A DNA stretch of 64,000 bases from Nakamurella aerolata (GTDB lineage: Bacteria; Actinomycetota; Actinomycetes; Mycobacteriales; Nakamurellaceae): positions 216,373 through 280,372 of the forward strand of contig NZ_JABEND010000006.1 of NCBI RefSeq assembly GCF_013002705.1, given 5' to 3'. This document shows positions 8,763 through 16,913 of the stretch, one piece after another (positions within the stretch are counted from its first letter, which is position 1; each line of letters starts with the position of its first letter). Position numbers and translations under genes: made by a program. The notes beneath the pieces are model-generated. The model was given only the letters and a program-made list of their open reading frames with translations, searched no databases and was not told the origin of the DNA.

Positions 8763-9841
8763 CCGATCTCCTTGCGGCGCAACAGATACAGGAAGTACGG
8801 CGCGCCGACCACCGCGGTGATGATGCCGATCGGCAGCTCACTGGGCGCGGCGAGGGTGCGGGCCCCGAGATCGACCAGCACCATGAAGGCGGCGCCGAGC
8901 AGCAGCGCCACCGGTAGCAGTCGCCGGTGGTCGCCGCCCACCAGCAGCCTGGCGACGTGCGGAATCACCAGCCCGACAAAGCCGATGCCACCGGCGGCCG
9001 ACACCACGGCGGCGGTCAGCAGCGATCCGGCCAACAGCAACCGGATCCGGAACCAGTGCACGTTGATGCCCAGCCCGAAAGCCGTGTCGTCGCCGGCCGC
9101 GATCCCGTTCAGTCCGCGCACCGACAGCAGCAGCACCGCGATGCCGGACAGCACCAGCGGTGTCATCGTCGCTAGCGCCGTCCACTGCACCCCGGCCAGG
9201 CTTCCCATCAGCCAGAACATGATGCCCTGCAGCTGGCCCGGGGCAATCGACAACTGCACGAACGAGGTGACGGCATTGGCCAGGTAGGCCACCGCCACCC
9301 CGGCCAGAATGAGGCGCCGGTCGGCCATCCGGCCGCCGCGCTGCGCCAGCAGGAAGACCACTACGACGGTGAGGCAGGCGGTGCCGAACGCGGCCCCTGT
9401 CACCCCGAGGCCGGCCAGTGCCGCCGGTGCCGCGACCGGCATCAGCACCGCTCCCAACGACGCGCCCGACGACACCCCCAGCAGGTACGGATCGGCCAGC
9501 GGATTGCGCACCAACGCCTGCAGGCAGACCCCCGCTGCGGCCAGCCCGGCTCCGGCGAGCGCCCCGGCCAGCACCCGGGGAAACCTGATGTCCCAGATGA
9601 TCTGGTCGGCCAGCGGGTCGGCTGCCGGCCGCCGGGTGAGCCGGTCGAACAGCACGCCGAGCACGGTGCCCGGCGACAACGGAACAGAGCCGATCGCGGT
9701 GGCCGCCACCATCGCCGCCAGCAGCACCGCGACCAGCACGATGACGGCGGGCAGCGCCGGTCGCCGGGGGCGGCGCCGCGGTGCCGGCGGCTGGGCCGCC
9801 GGGTCACCGGCTCCCACGGTCGTCGGCACCGTCGAGGTCAC
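8759..9841 (-). CDS. FecCD-family ABC permease
   Basis: 360 residues with about nine or ten hydrophobic helices and FecCD family features such as RFPRVLAGALAGAGLAAAG, NPLADPYLLGVSSGAS and GFVGLVIPHVARLL. It forms the membrane channel of an importer for an iron-siderophore-like, heme-like or cobalamin-like ligand, paired with the adjacent ATPase and lipoprotein. The start is GTG 9841, which overlaps the binding-protein stop by four bases (GTGA); the stop overlaps the ATPase start (ATGA). Because of a frameshift in the upstream gene, an open frame runs through from that gene into this one, so automated annotation may report a false fusion of 778 residues. Confidence 0.92.
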   Translation of the reverse strand: MTSTVPTTVGAGDPAAQPPAPRRRPRRPALPAVIVLVAVLLAAMVAATAIGSVPLSPGTVLGVLFDRLTRRPAADPLADQIIWDIRFPRVLAGALAGAGLAAAGVCLQALVRNPLADPYLLGVSSGASLGAVLMPVAAPAALAGLGVTGAAFGTACLTVVVVFLLAQRGGRMADRRLILAGVAVAYLANAVTSFVQLSIAPGQLQGIMFWLMGSLAGVQWTALATMTPLVLSGIAVLLLSVRGLNGIAAGDDTAFGLGINVHWFRIRLLLAGSLLTAAVVSAAGGIGFVGLVIPHVARLLVGGDHRRLLPVALLLGAAFMVLVDLGARTLAAPSELPIGIITAVVGAPYFLYLLRRKEIG

Positions 9842-11095
9842 CAGTCGGCGTCCGGGTGTACGGCTTTCGCGATCTTCTCCACCGCCAGGTAGTTGAGCGG
9901 GCCGAAGTAAACGCTGTCGGCCACCGGGACGAACTGGTTCCCGCTGGCAGCGGGCCAGCGTGGGTATGTCGAGAACAGTTGCCCGGCCAGGTCTTTCAGA
10001 TCGTCGTCCGCGGTGAACAGCCCGATGGCCAGCAGCTGCACGTCCGCGGCGGCGAACTGCTCGGCGTTCAGTTTGCTGGTCATCTCGGTGTCGGCGCCCG
10101 CGAACACGTTGCGGGCCCCCGCGGCGGCGAGGATGTCGTCGTAGAGCTTGCCGGTCATCACCGCCGGCAGCCCGTTGCTGTTCATCATCGACATGCCGGG
10201 ATAGGCGATCAGCACGTTCTTGGTGGGCAGGCCCTTCACCTTGTCCGCCACTGCGGCAAGCCGGTTCTTGGAGGTGGGCGATCACCTCGGCGGCCCGGTC
10301 GGGTACCTGAAACACGTTGCCCAGCAGGGTGATCAGCTGGTACGAGCTGCTGATCGTCCGTTCGGCGTAGGCCTGCTTCTCGGCGGCGCTTGCGGCCGGG
10401 TTTCCGGCCGCGCACTTGGCCGGGTTGATCAGGCTGTTGATGCCGGCGGCGGCCAGCTGATCGCGGGTGGCGAAGCCGAACTTGGCGTCGAAGGCGGCGG
10501 CAGATGTGCCCAGCACCAGATCGGGCTTGGCGGCGAGCACCTGCTCGGCGGGGATGTCGCGGTTCTTGTTCGGGGTAAGGCCTCCGTCCGGCAGCGCCTG
10601 GATCTTGCTCGAGATGTCCGGTGCGTCACTCACCGCGTAGTGCTGGGCGTTGGCGAACACCGCGGACTCGAGCCCGAGCAGCACCATGGTCTGCGCCTCG
10701 GCCATGGAGTTGCCGTTCATGATCAGCACCCGTTGCGGCGCCGCCGAGAAGGTGACGCTGCGGCCGCAGTTCTCGATCGTCATCGGATAACCGGCAGGCG
10801 CGGCGACGCCGGAACCGGCCGAACTCGCCGCGCCGGCCGAACTCGCCGCGCCGGCGGAACTCGCCGGGCCCGCCGAACTCGCCGCGCCGGCGGAGCTTCC
10901 CGCGCCGGCCGAGCTTCCCGGGCCGGCGGAGAGGCCGGTTTCGGTACCGCCGGAGCTCGCCGTCGTGCTGCCAGGGCCCGACGTGGCCGGGGCGGCGCTG
11001 GTGGATCCCGTCGCACTGCTGTCGTCGGTACCGCAGGCCGCGGTCACGCCCAGCACAGCTACCAACGCCAGGGCCAGCACAGTGCGCCGCTTCAC
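9838..11095 (-). pseudogene. FecB-like substrate-binding lipoprotein, frameshifted
   Basis: GTG start 11095, then a lipoprotein signal with lipobox VTAAC and a Ser/Ala/Gly linker of 18-base repeats. The binding fold follows (MTIENCGRSVTF, PQRVLIMNGNSMAEAQTM, AAKPDLVLG). Near 10268-10272 the frame breaks: the sequence reads CTCCAAG where CTCAAG would restore ...AHLKNRLAAVADKVKG..., and the true C-terminal half continues in the +1 frame to TGA 9838-9840. This is one extra base, either a real mutation or a sequence error. Met-rich patches (GMSMMNSNG, IMNGNSM) are notable in a copper-gene neighbourhood. The ligand is unknown; family ligands are iron-siderophores, heme and cobalamin. Confidence 0.85.
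10815..10922. repeat. 18-bp tandem repeat in the lipoprotein linker
   Basis: Six degenerate 18-base copies based on CCGGCCGAACTCGCCGCG, encoding SSAGAA-type units between the lipid anchor and the binding domain. Confidence 0.85.
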
Positions 11096-11173
11096 GCCAT
11101 GATCCTCATTTCGGTATCGGTGGTCTCGGGTACCGGTGTTTCAGGTACCGGTGTTCATGTTTCGGTTGCTCGG

Positions 11174-11452
11174 CTATCGATCAGGGCGCACCGCATCGCC
11201 GGTCCGCACCCACTTCCGCTGTGCCGACCGGGCAGGTAGTCGGGCGGCGCCGCAGGCGAGTTCCCGAGCCGCTCGGCGTCGTTGCCGGGCCCGCCGAGCC
11301 GGGGGCGGTCCCGCGCGCGGCACCGGCGCGGCGGCCGCGGCCCGTCGCGGCGTCGTCCGGGCGAGCGCATCCGGCGCCGTGCCGAGCCCGGTGCCGCAGC
11401 AGTCGCGGCAGCAGTAGCCCCCAGCAGTATCGACATCGATCACCGGAATCAT
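11174..11452 (-). CDS. Possible small Cys-rich leader protein upstream of the importer operon
   Basis: A 92-codon frame starting at ATG 11452, preceded by AAAGGTG about ten bases upstream. It opens with MIPVIDVDTAGGYCCRDCCG, a CCxxCC pair that could bind a soft metal, then becomes Ala/Pro/Arg-rich. It ends 78 bases before the lipoprotein gene on the same strand. I do not recognise the family. A cysteine-bearing leader upstream of metal transport genes would make regulatory sense, but the Arg/Ala-rich rest looks like ordinary GC-rich noise and other frames are also open here. The rest of the 455-base gap (11096-11550) shows only promoter space. Confidence 0.3.
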   Translation of the reverse strand: MIPVIDVDTAGGYCCRDCCGTGLGTAPDALARTTPRRAAAAAPVPRAGPPPARRARQRRRAARELACGAARLPARSAQRKWVRTGDAVRPDR

Positions 11453-11550
11453 TTGCTGTCAACACCTTTCGGGCCGACGCCGCCTCGAAATGGCACCGGC
11501 CTGCGGGGTACAGTCCGGTCCGCTGACGTTCAAGCCGATGGGAGGTGGCT

Positions 11551-13812
11551 GTGACTCGCACCTTTCGAACCTCCAAGGCTCGACACTCCAGCGCTCCAAC
11601 CCCCAGCACCCCCACCCTCGCCAGCCACACCAGCGGAGGTTCCGAGCCAGGGGTCGCCGATCTCAGCAGCGTCGGCTCCGGGAGTTCCGCCGACGCCGGC
11701 AGCTCCGGCAGCACACCACTCACCGGCGGGACGGGGCCAGGTGGTCGCTGGTCGGTGCTGCTTGCGGTGCTCGCCGCCGCGGCACTGGCCTGGGGCGCCG
11801 CGTTGGCCGCGGGCGCCTGGGCCGGGGCGTCCGTTGGCGCAGCCACCGACGGCGCTGCCGGCGCGCTGACGCTGGCCCTGGTGCGGCTCGGTTTCGACCT
11901 GACCGCAGCCCTGACGGTGGGTTGGCTGTGCGTCGGCGTGCTGTGGTTGCCGCCGCGGCATTCCGGCGCGGCGACGCCGGCGATCCGGCGGGCCTGCCGC
12001 GCAGCCGGGGCGACCGCGGTCGGTTGGGCGGCGTGTTCGGCGCTGTTGCTGATCAACGTGTGGGGGCAGCGGGCCGGCGGCATCGCGCTGCTGGGTGGTC
12101 TGCCGCAGCCGTCGGGGCCGGGGATGGCCGCGGAACTCGGCAATCTCGCCAGCGCTCAGACCGGCTATCTGATCAGCCTGGGTCTTGCCGCCATGGTGGC
12201 GCTGCTGTCGCTGGGCAGCGGCAGCGAACCGGCGCGGGTCGTCATGCTGGTGGCGGCGGTCGGGGCGCTGGTGCCGAGGGCCTTCATCGGCAACAACGCC
12301 GACCCGTGGAACCGCGACTACGCCATCGACGCCACGTTGCTGCACACGGTCTCGGCCGCGGTGTGGCTGGGCGGGCTCGCGGCGGTGCTGACGATCCTCT
12401 ACCGAGGGCTCCCGGCGTCCACCTACCGCACCGCTCCGGCGCATGACGACGGCACGGCGGCCGGGCCCGACGCCGTCATGGCGGCGCTGTGGCGCCGGTA
12501 CCGCAGCGCCGCGACGGTGGCAGCGCTGGTGGTGGCCGGGTCCGGGCTGGTGTTGGCCCTGGTGCGGCTGTCGGGCACCAGCCCGCTCCGGTCGGCATAT
12601 GGGCGGCTGTTGCTGCTCACCGTCGGGCTGACGGTGGTCGCCATGGCGGCACTGCTGGTGGTACGCAAGCGGTTTCACGGTGCGCCGGGGTCGCCGCCGC
12701 GCAGCCGTGCCGGGTCGCTGCGGGCCGGCCTTGTCGAGGTTGCCCTGTTGGCGGTCGCCTTCGGGGCCTCGGCCGCGCTCGGCGTCATCGTTCCACCCGG
12801 CCCCGGTCACCAACTGACAGCGGCGCAGAGCATCCTCGGGTTCGATCTGTTCGGCCCGCCGACACTGTGGAAGCTGTTGTGGTACTGGCGGTTCGATCTG
12901 CTGTTGGGCGGCGGCGCGGTGCTGGCGGCGGTGCTCTACCTGCGCGGGGTTCGGATGCTGGCACGACGCGGGGTGCACTGGTCCGGCAAGCGCACCACCG
13001 CATGGTTGTGCGGCACCGGGTTGTTGCTGCTGGTCACCTCGTCCGGGCTGGATCGCTATGCGCTGAGCCAGTTCTCGCTGCACATGATCCTGCACATGTC
13101 GATCGGGATGCTGGTTCCGATTCTGCTGGTGCTGGGCGGCCCGTTGACGTTGGCGCTGCGCGTGCTTCCCCCGGCCGGACGGACCGGAGTACCCGGTCTT
13201 CGGGAGGCGTTGCTGCGACTGCTGCACAGCCGGGTGGTGCGGTTCGTCAGCCATCCGGGGTTTGCCGTCCCGCTGTTTGTCGGGTCGTTCTACGCGATCT
13301 ACTTCACCGGCCTGTTCGGGTTCCTGATCTCCACCCACGGCGGGCATCTGGCGATGAACCTGCACCTGCTGCTGGTGGGCTATCTGTACTACTGGCAGGT
13401 GATCGGCGTCGACCCGGCGCCGCGCCGCTATCCGGCACTGTTCCGGCTCGGCCTGCTGATGGCGCCGATCCCGTTCCATTCGATCTTCGGTCTCACCGTG
13501 ATGAACTCGAGAACGCTGATCGCCGGCGACTACTACCACTCGCTGGGGTTGCCGTGGATGACGAACCTGCTCAGCGATCAGAAGCTCGGCGGCGCCATCG
13601 CGTGGGCGTTGGCCGACATTCCCACCGCGATCGTGGTGGTATCCCTGGTAGCGCAGTGGTTCCGCAACGACGAGCGGGAGTCGCGGCGCATCGATCGCCG
13701 GTTCGCCGCCGGTCGGCCGGACCAGGAGTTGGCCGCCTACAACGACATGCTGGCCAAGCTGAACCAGCGTGACGGCTCGGACCCCTACCAGCGCGGCGAT
13801 CCGCGCGGTTGA
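11551..13812 (+). CDS. CopD-CtaG fusion membrane protein (second copy)
   Basis: About 753 residues: a disordered Ser/Gly/Thr-rich N-terminus of about 65 residues, a CopD-like multi-helix half, then a CtaG half with the expected His/Met-rich helices (FSLHMILHMSIGML, HGGHLAMNLHLL, IPFHSIFGL) and a hydrophilic C-terminal tail. The start is GTG 11551, five bases after GGAGG. The overall plan matches the gene at 3.4 kb, but the proteins differ throughout, so this is an old paralogue rather than a recent duplication. It is divergent from the FecB-like operon and likely shares its promoter region, consistent with joint metal control. Predicted role: copper uptake and delivery to cytochrome oxidase. 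Confidence 0.88.
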   Translation: MTRTFRTSKARHSSAPTPSTPTLASHTSGGSEPGVADLSSVGSGSSADAGSSGSTPLTGGTGPGGRWSVLLAVLAAAALAWGAALAAGAWAGASVGAATDGAAGALTLALVRLGFDLTAALTVGWLCVGVLWLPPRHSGAATPAIRRACRAAGATAVGWAACSALLLINVWGQRAGGIALLGGLPQPSGPGMAAELGNLASAQTGYLISLGLAAMVALLSLGSGSEPARVVMLVAAVGALVPRAFIGNNADPWNRDYAIDATLLHTVSAAVWLGGLAAVLTILYRGLPASTYRTAPAHDDGTAAGPDAVMAALWRRYRSAATVAALVVAGSGLVLALVRLSGTSPLRSAYGRLLLLTVGLTVVAMAALLVVRKRFHGAPGSPPRSRAGSLRAGLVEVALLAVAFGASAALGVIVPPGPGHQLTAAQSILGFDLFGPPTLWKLLWYWRFDLLLGGGAVLAAVLYLRGVRMLARRGVHWSGKRTTAWLCGTGLLLLVTSSGLDRYALSQFSLHMILHMSIGMLVPILLVLGGPLTLALRVLPPAGRTGVPGLREALLRLLHSRVVRFVSHPGFAVPLFVGSFYAIYFTGLFGFLISTHGGHLAMNLHLLLVGYLYYWQVIGVDPAPRRYPALFRLGLLMAPIPFHSIFGLTVMNSRTLIAGDYYHSLGLPWMTNLLSDQKLGGAIAWALADIPTAIVVVSLVAQWFRNDERESRRIDRRFAAGRPDQELAAYNDMLAKLNQRDGSDPYQRGDPRG

Positions 13813-13829
13813 CGGCTCGGCAGCCGAAC

Positions 13830-13906
13830 GATTCAGTCTTGAATGGCTCGGTATTGAATGGTTCGGTTTGGATGATTCGGTATTGAACTGATTCAGTACT
13901 GAACTG
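13830..13906. repeat. Degenerate 15-16 bp repeat between convergent genes
   Basis: Five AT-richer units resembling ATTCGGTATTGAACTG fill most of the 123-base gap between the second CopD-CtaG gene and the YciO/Sua5 gene. It is not coding. It may act in transcription termination or be replication slippage; no strong hairpin is seen. Confidence 0.75.
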
Positions 13907-13935
13907 ATTCCGGAGCCGATGATCGGTCGGCGGGC

Positions 13936-14559
13936 TCAGTAGTCGAACGGCGCCGGGTCGCCCGCGCCCACCCGCACCACTTCGGGGTGGCCGTCGGAGA
14001 AGTCGATCACGGTGGTCGGCTCGAGGCCGACAACACCGGAGTCGATCACGGCGTCCACCTGGTGATCGAGCTCTTCCTTGATCTCCCAGCCGTTGATCGG
14101 CGGGTCCGCCTGGCCGGGCAGCAGCAGCGTCGAGGTCAGCATCGGCTCGCCGAGCTCGGCCAGCAGCGCGTTGACCACCGGATGGTCCGGAATGCGGGCA
14201 CCGACCGTGCGCTTCTTGGGGTGCAGCATCTTTCGCGGCACCTCTGCGGTTGCCGGCAGGATGAAGGTGTAGCTGCCGGGGGTGGCGGCGCGCACTGCCC
14301 GGAACACCGCGTTGTCCAGATGTACGAACTGGCCGAGCTGCGCGAAATCGCGGCACATCAGGGTGAAGTGATGCTTGTCGTCGAGCTTACGGATACGCAC
14401 GATGCGGTCCTTGGCCTCGGCGTTACCGAGTTGCGCACCGAGCGCATAACCGGAATCGGTCGGGTAGGCGATCAGGCCGCCGTCGCGGATGATGCCGACG
14501 GCCTGGCGGATGGCCCGCGGTTGCGGGTTGTCCGGATGCACATCGAGGTAGCGGGCCAC
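13936..14559 (-). CDS. YciO/YrdC/Sua5-family protein
   Basis: 207 residues of the YrdC fold: PTDSGYALGAQLGN near residue 33, the positively charged KRTVGARIPDHPVV segment, and a C-terminal VDAVIDSGVVGLEPTTVIDF. Family members make threonylcarbamoyl-AMP for tRNA t6A modification; the short form without a Sua5 extension, with KLDDKHHFTLMC, is closer to YciO, whose role is less certain. The start is GTG 14559, exactly seven bases after a TAGCGT -10 box (14567-14572 on the minus strand), so the message is probably leaderless. Confidence 0.88.
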   Translation of the reverse strand: MARYLDVHPDNPQPRAIRQAVGIIRDGGLIAYPTDSGYALGAQLGNAEAKDRIVRIRKLDDKHHFTLMCRDFAQLGQFVHLDNAVFRAVRAATPGSYTFILPATAEVPRKMLHPKKRTVGARIPDHPVVNALLAELGEPMLTSTLLLPGQADPPINGWEIKEELDHQVDAVIDSGVVGLEPTTVIDFSDGHPEVVRVGAGDPAPFDY

Positions 14560-14707
14560 TCTCCAGACGCTAGCCCACCAGCCCCTTCGACCGGAATACG
14601 CTCGGGTTCGCGCAGTTGTCGGCCGACCCGCACGCCTGCGGTCCGGCTGCGGGCGTGCGGCGCGCCGCCGGGTGCGCGAGCCGCACGGGTACGCACCAGC
14701 GTCGTCG

Positions 14708-15076
14708 TCAGAAGTCGAGCAGGTCTTCCAGGAAGCTCTTGGCCTTCTTCTTGCGCTTGTACTTCTTGTACTCGTCCTTGCTCATCGGACGGCGCACCCG
14801 GCTGTCGTAGTAGTGCTCGTCTCCGGAGTCTTCGTAGTAGTCGCGGGAATCCCGGGCATCACCGTGCGACTCCCGCGGCGCCGGTCGCGACGCCGGCGCG
14901 GCCGGAACCGGCTCGCCGGGTTGGGCGTAGTAGGACGCCTCGGCCCTGATCAGGCGCTCCAGCTCACCACGGTCCAGAAACAGGCCGCCGCATTCCGGGC
15001 ACTGGTCGACCACGACGTTGTTCCGCTCGTACTGCGTCATCACGTTGTGACATTTCGGGCACAGCAGCTGGCTCAT
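14708..15076 (-). CDS. Zinc-ribbon (TFIIB-like) small protein
   Basis: 122 residues. The N-terminus holds a zinc ribbon with CPKC (Cys6, Cys9) and CPECGG (Cys26, Cys29) followed by LFLDRGELERLI, the zf-TFIIB family layout. The middle is Pro/Arg/Asp/Tyr-rich and disordered; the C-terminus is strongly basic (DEYKKYKRKKKAKSFLEDLL). The function of these bacterial proteins is unknown; nucleic-acid or protein binding is a guess. ATG 15076 is used because the zinc ribbon begins at once. Confidence 0.82.
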   Translation of the reverse strand: MSQLLCPKCHNVMTQYERNNVVVDQCPECGGLFLDRGELERLIRAEASYYAQPGEPVPAAPASRPAPRESHGDARDSRDYYEDSGDEHYYDSRVRRPMSKDEYKKYKRKKKAKSFLEDLLDF

Positions 15077-15151
15077 GCCACCAGTGTTCCAGCACAACAG
15101 CGTTCCCGGGAGGTCTCGCGTCCGCGCAACCGGCTGGTCTACCGTCAGCCG

Positions 15152-16045
15152 ATGACGTCAGCATCCCCCTCGCGCCGGCCAGGTCTTGCTGCGGTCGCGT
15201 TCGCGCCGCTGCTGTTGTTGGCGGCGGCGTGCACCTCGCAGTCACCGGCGGCGAGCAGCGCCACCACATCGTCGACGCCGCCGCCTTCCGGCGCCGACGC
15301 GGCAACCGCTGGCGGGGCGCCGTCGTCGGGCGGGGCCAGCGGGTCGCGGTTGGCTGCCGTTCAGGCGGCGAAGAAGCTGCGGGTGTGCACCACCGGCGAT
15401 TATCGGCCGTTCAGCTACCTCGACCCGAAGACCAAGAAGTTCACCGGCATCGACATCACCATGGCGCAGGATCTTGCGGAGAGTTTGGGCGCCACACCGG
15501 TTTTCGTCCAGACCAGCTGGTCGGATCTGCTGAGCACCTTCACCTCCAGCTGCGACATCGCCGCCGGCGGCATCTCCATCACCACCCAGCGGGCCAAGCA
15601 GGCGTTCTACTCGGTGCCGACGCTGACCGAGGGAAAGACGCCGATCACCTTGTGCGGCAACGAGTCCAAGTACTCGACGGTGGCTCAGATCAACCGGCCG
15701 GGGGTGCGGGTGATCACTCCGGTGGGTGGCACCAACGAGGCCTTCGCCGACAAGAACTTCCCGAAGGCGCAGATCATCCGGTTCGACGACAACAACTCCA
15801 TCTTCGACCAGATCGTTGCCGGCAAGGCCGATGTGATGGTCACCGACGCGTCGGAGACCAAGTGGGTGGCGCACACCACCCCGAAGCTGTGCGCCGTGCA
15901 CCCGGACAAGCCCTTCGACTTCAGCCAGAAGGCATACCTGCTCCCCCTCGGGGACGTGGTGTTCCAGCAGTACGTCGACCACTGGCTCACCATCGCGCTG
16001 CACAACGGCACTTACGCGGCCGCCGAAAAGCCTTGGTACGGCTGA
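15152..16045 (+). CDS. pheC: Exported PheC-like (cyclohexadienyl dehydratase) lipoprotein
   Basis: 297 residues with a lipoprotein signal (lipobox LAAAC) and a Thr/Ser/Ala linker. The mature part is a type-3 solute-binding fold, and motif by motif it follows periplasmic cyclohexadienyl dehydratase: CTTGDYRPFSY, GGISITTQRAKQAFYS, EGKTPITLCG, GGTNEAFA, VTDASETKW and KLCAVHPDKPFDF. The Glu in TDASE matches the position of the family's catalytic acid as I recall it. It may convert prephenate/arogenate outside the membrane, or be an amino-acid binding protein that kept the scaffold. TACCGT at 15140-15145 sits six bases before the ATG, so probably leaderless. No permease genes are adjacent. Confidence 0.8.
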   Translation: MTSASPSRRPGLAAVAFAPLLLLAAACTSQSPAASSATTSSTPPPSGADAATAGGAPSSGGASGSRLAAVQAAKKLRVCTTGDYRPFSYLDPKTKKFTGIDITMAQDLAESLGATPVFVQTSWSDLLSTFTSSCDIAAGGISITTQRAKQAFYSVPTLTEGKTPITLCGNESKYSTVAQINRPGVRVITPVGGTNEAFADKNFPKAQIIRFDDNNSIFDQIVAGKADVMVTDASETKWVAHTTPKLCAVHPDKPFDFSQKAYLLPLGDVVFQQYVDHWLTIALHNGTYAAAEKPWYG

Positions 16046-16054
16046 GCTTCAGGC

Positions 16055-16834
16055 TCAGAGCTGGGTGAGCACCCGAGGTCCGTCGTCGGTAATGGCGACG
16101 GTGTGCTCAACGTGGCAGGCCACCGACCCGTCGGCGGTGGCCACGCCCCAGCCGTCTGCGGTGTGCCGGTAATCGTCGCGGCCACCGAGCTGCAGCATCG
16201 GCTCGAGGCACAGCACCAGGCCAGACTTCAGCTTCGGCCCGCGATGTGCCCTGCCCTCGTTCTCGACGAACGGCGAACCGTGCATCTCCCGGCCGATGCC
16301 GTGGCCGCCGTGATCAGCCAGCAGACCGTAGCCGTCGGCCCGCGCGGTCTCACCGATCGCATGCGACACGTCGCCGAGTTGGTTGCCGCGGCGCATCTCG
16401 GCGATGCCGGCGGCCAGTGAACGTTCGGCGGTGTCGATCATCTTCAGCACCGCGGGGTCGGGGGTGGGACCGAGCACAAAGGTGAGGGCGGCGTCGGCAC
16501 ACCATCCGTCCTTGCTGCAGGCGAAGTCGACGCTCACCACATCGCCGGGTTGCAGCTGGGTGCCGTCCGGGATGGCGTGCACCACCACGTCGTTCACGCT
16601 GACGCACAGCACAGCGGGGTACGGCGACGGCGCCCATGCCGGGTGGTACCCGACGTAGCACGATTCCGCGCCGTTGTCGGAAAGCACCTGCGCCGCAACG
16701 GCATCCAGATCTTTACCGGTGACCCCGGAGTCGAGCTGCTCGACGGCTGCCTGCCGGGTGGCGGCCAGCACCTTCGCCACCACCTGGCCGGCTTCGGCCA
16801 TGGCGTCGATCTCTCCTGGCGTGCGGAGTTCCAT
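16055..16834 (-). CDS. map: Methionine aminopeptidase, type I
   Basis: 259 residues of the pita-bread fold. All five metal ligands are visible: Asp103 and Asp114 (VDFACSKDGWCADAA), His178 (GGHGIGREMH), Glu211 (CLEPML) and Glu243 (HVEHTVA), plus the substrate His86. It removes the initiator methionine from nascent proteins. There is no N-terminal zinc-finger extension. It is divergent from an XRE regulator whose twin palindromic operators lie between the two starts, so this map copy is probably regulated; actinobacteria often carry a second, constitutive copy. Confidence 0.95.
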   Translation of the reverse strand: MELRTPGEIDAMAEAGQVVAKVLAATRQAAVEQLDSGVTGKDLDAVAAQVLSDNGAESCYVGYHPAWAPSPYPAVLCVSVNDVVVHAIPDGTQLQPGDVVSVDFACSKDGWCADAALTFVLGPTPDPAVLKMIDTAERSLAAGIAEMRRGNQLGDVSHAIGETARADGYGLLADHGGHGIGREMHGSPFVENEGRAHRGPKLKSGLVLCLEPMLQLGGRDDYRHTADGWGVATADGSVACHVEHTVAITDDGPRVLTQL

Positions 16835-16871
16835 CTGTTCCTCTTTCCTGCCGACGTGCCCGCCGAGCTCG

Positions 16872-16910
16872 CGGTATTACTATACCCAGCTGTTCGGTAT
16901 TACTATACCG
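16872..16910. promoter_or_regulatory. Twin palindromic operators between map and an XRE regulator
   Basis: Two copies of the palindrome CGGTATTACTATACC(G) at 16872-16886 and 16895-16910, offset by 23 bases (about two helical turns). Each has GGTAT/ATACC arms around TACT. The right copy contains TACTAT (16901-16906) seven bases before the regulator ATG, which fits a leaderless -10; the left copy read on the minus strand offers TATAGT toward map. The likely ligand is the adjacent XRE protein, repressing both genes. Confidence 0.8.
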
Positions 16911-16913
16911 AGC

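Noticed and set aside
8759..11095. A single 778-residue protein joining a FecB-like lipoprotein to a FecCD permease
   Set aside because: The middle about 140 codons are an out-of-frame reading of the conserved binding-protein C-terminus; a one-base shift restores two normal proteins.
11100..11450. Cobalamin riboswitch upstream of the FecB-like gene
   Set aside because: I looked for the conserved box and core motifs on the minus strand and found only loose GC-rich resemblance. A covariance-model search would settle it.
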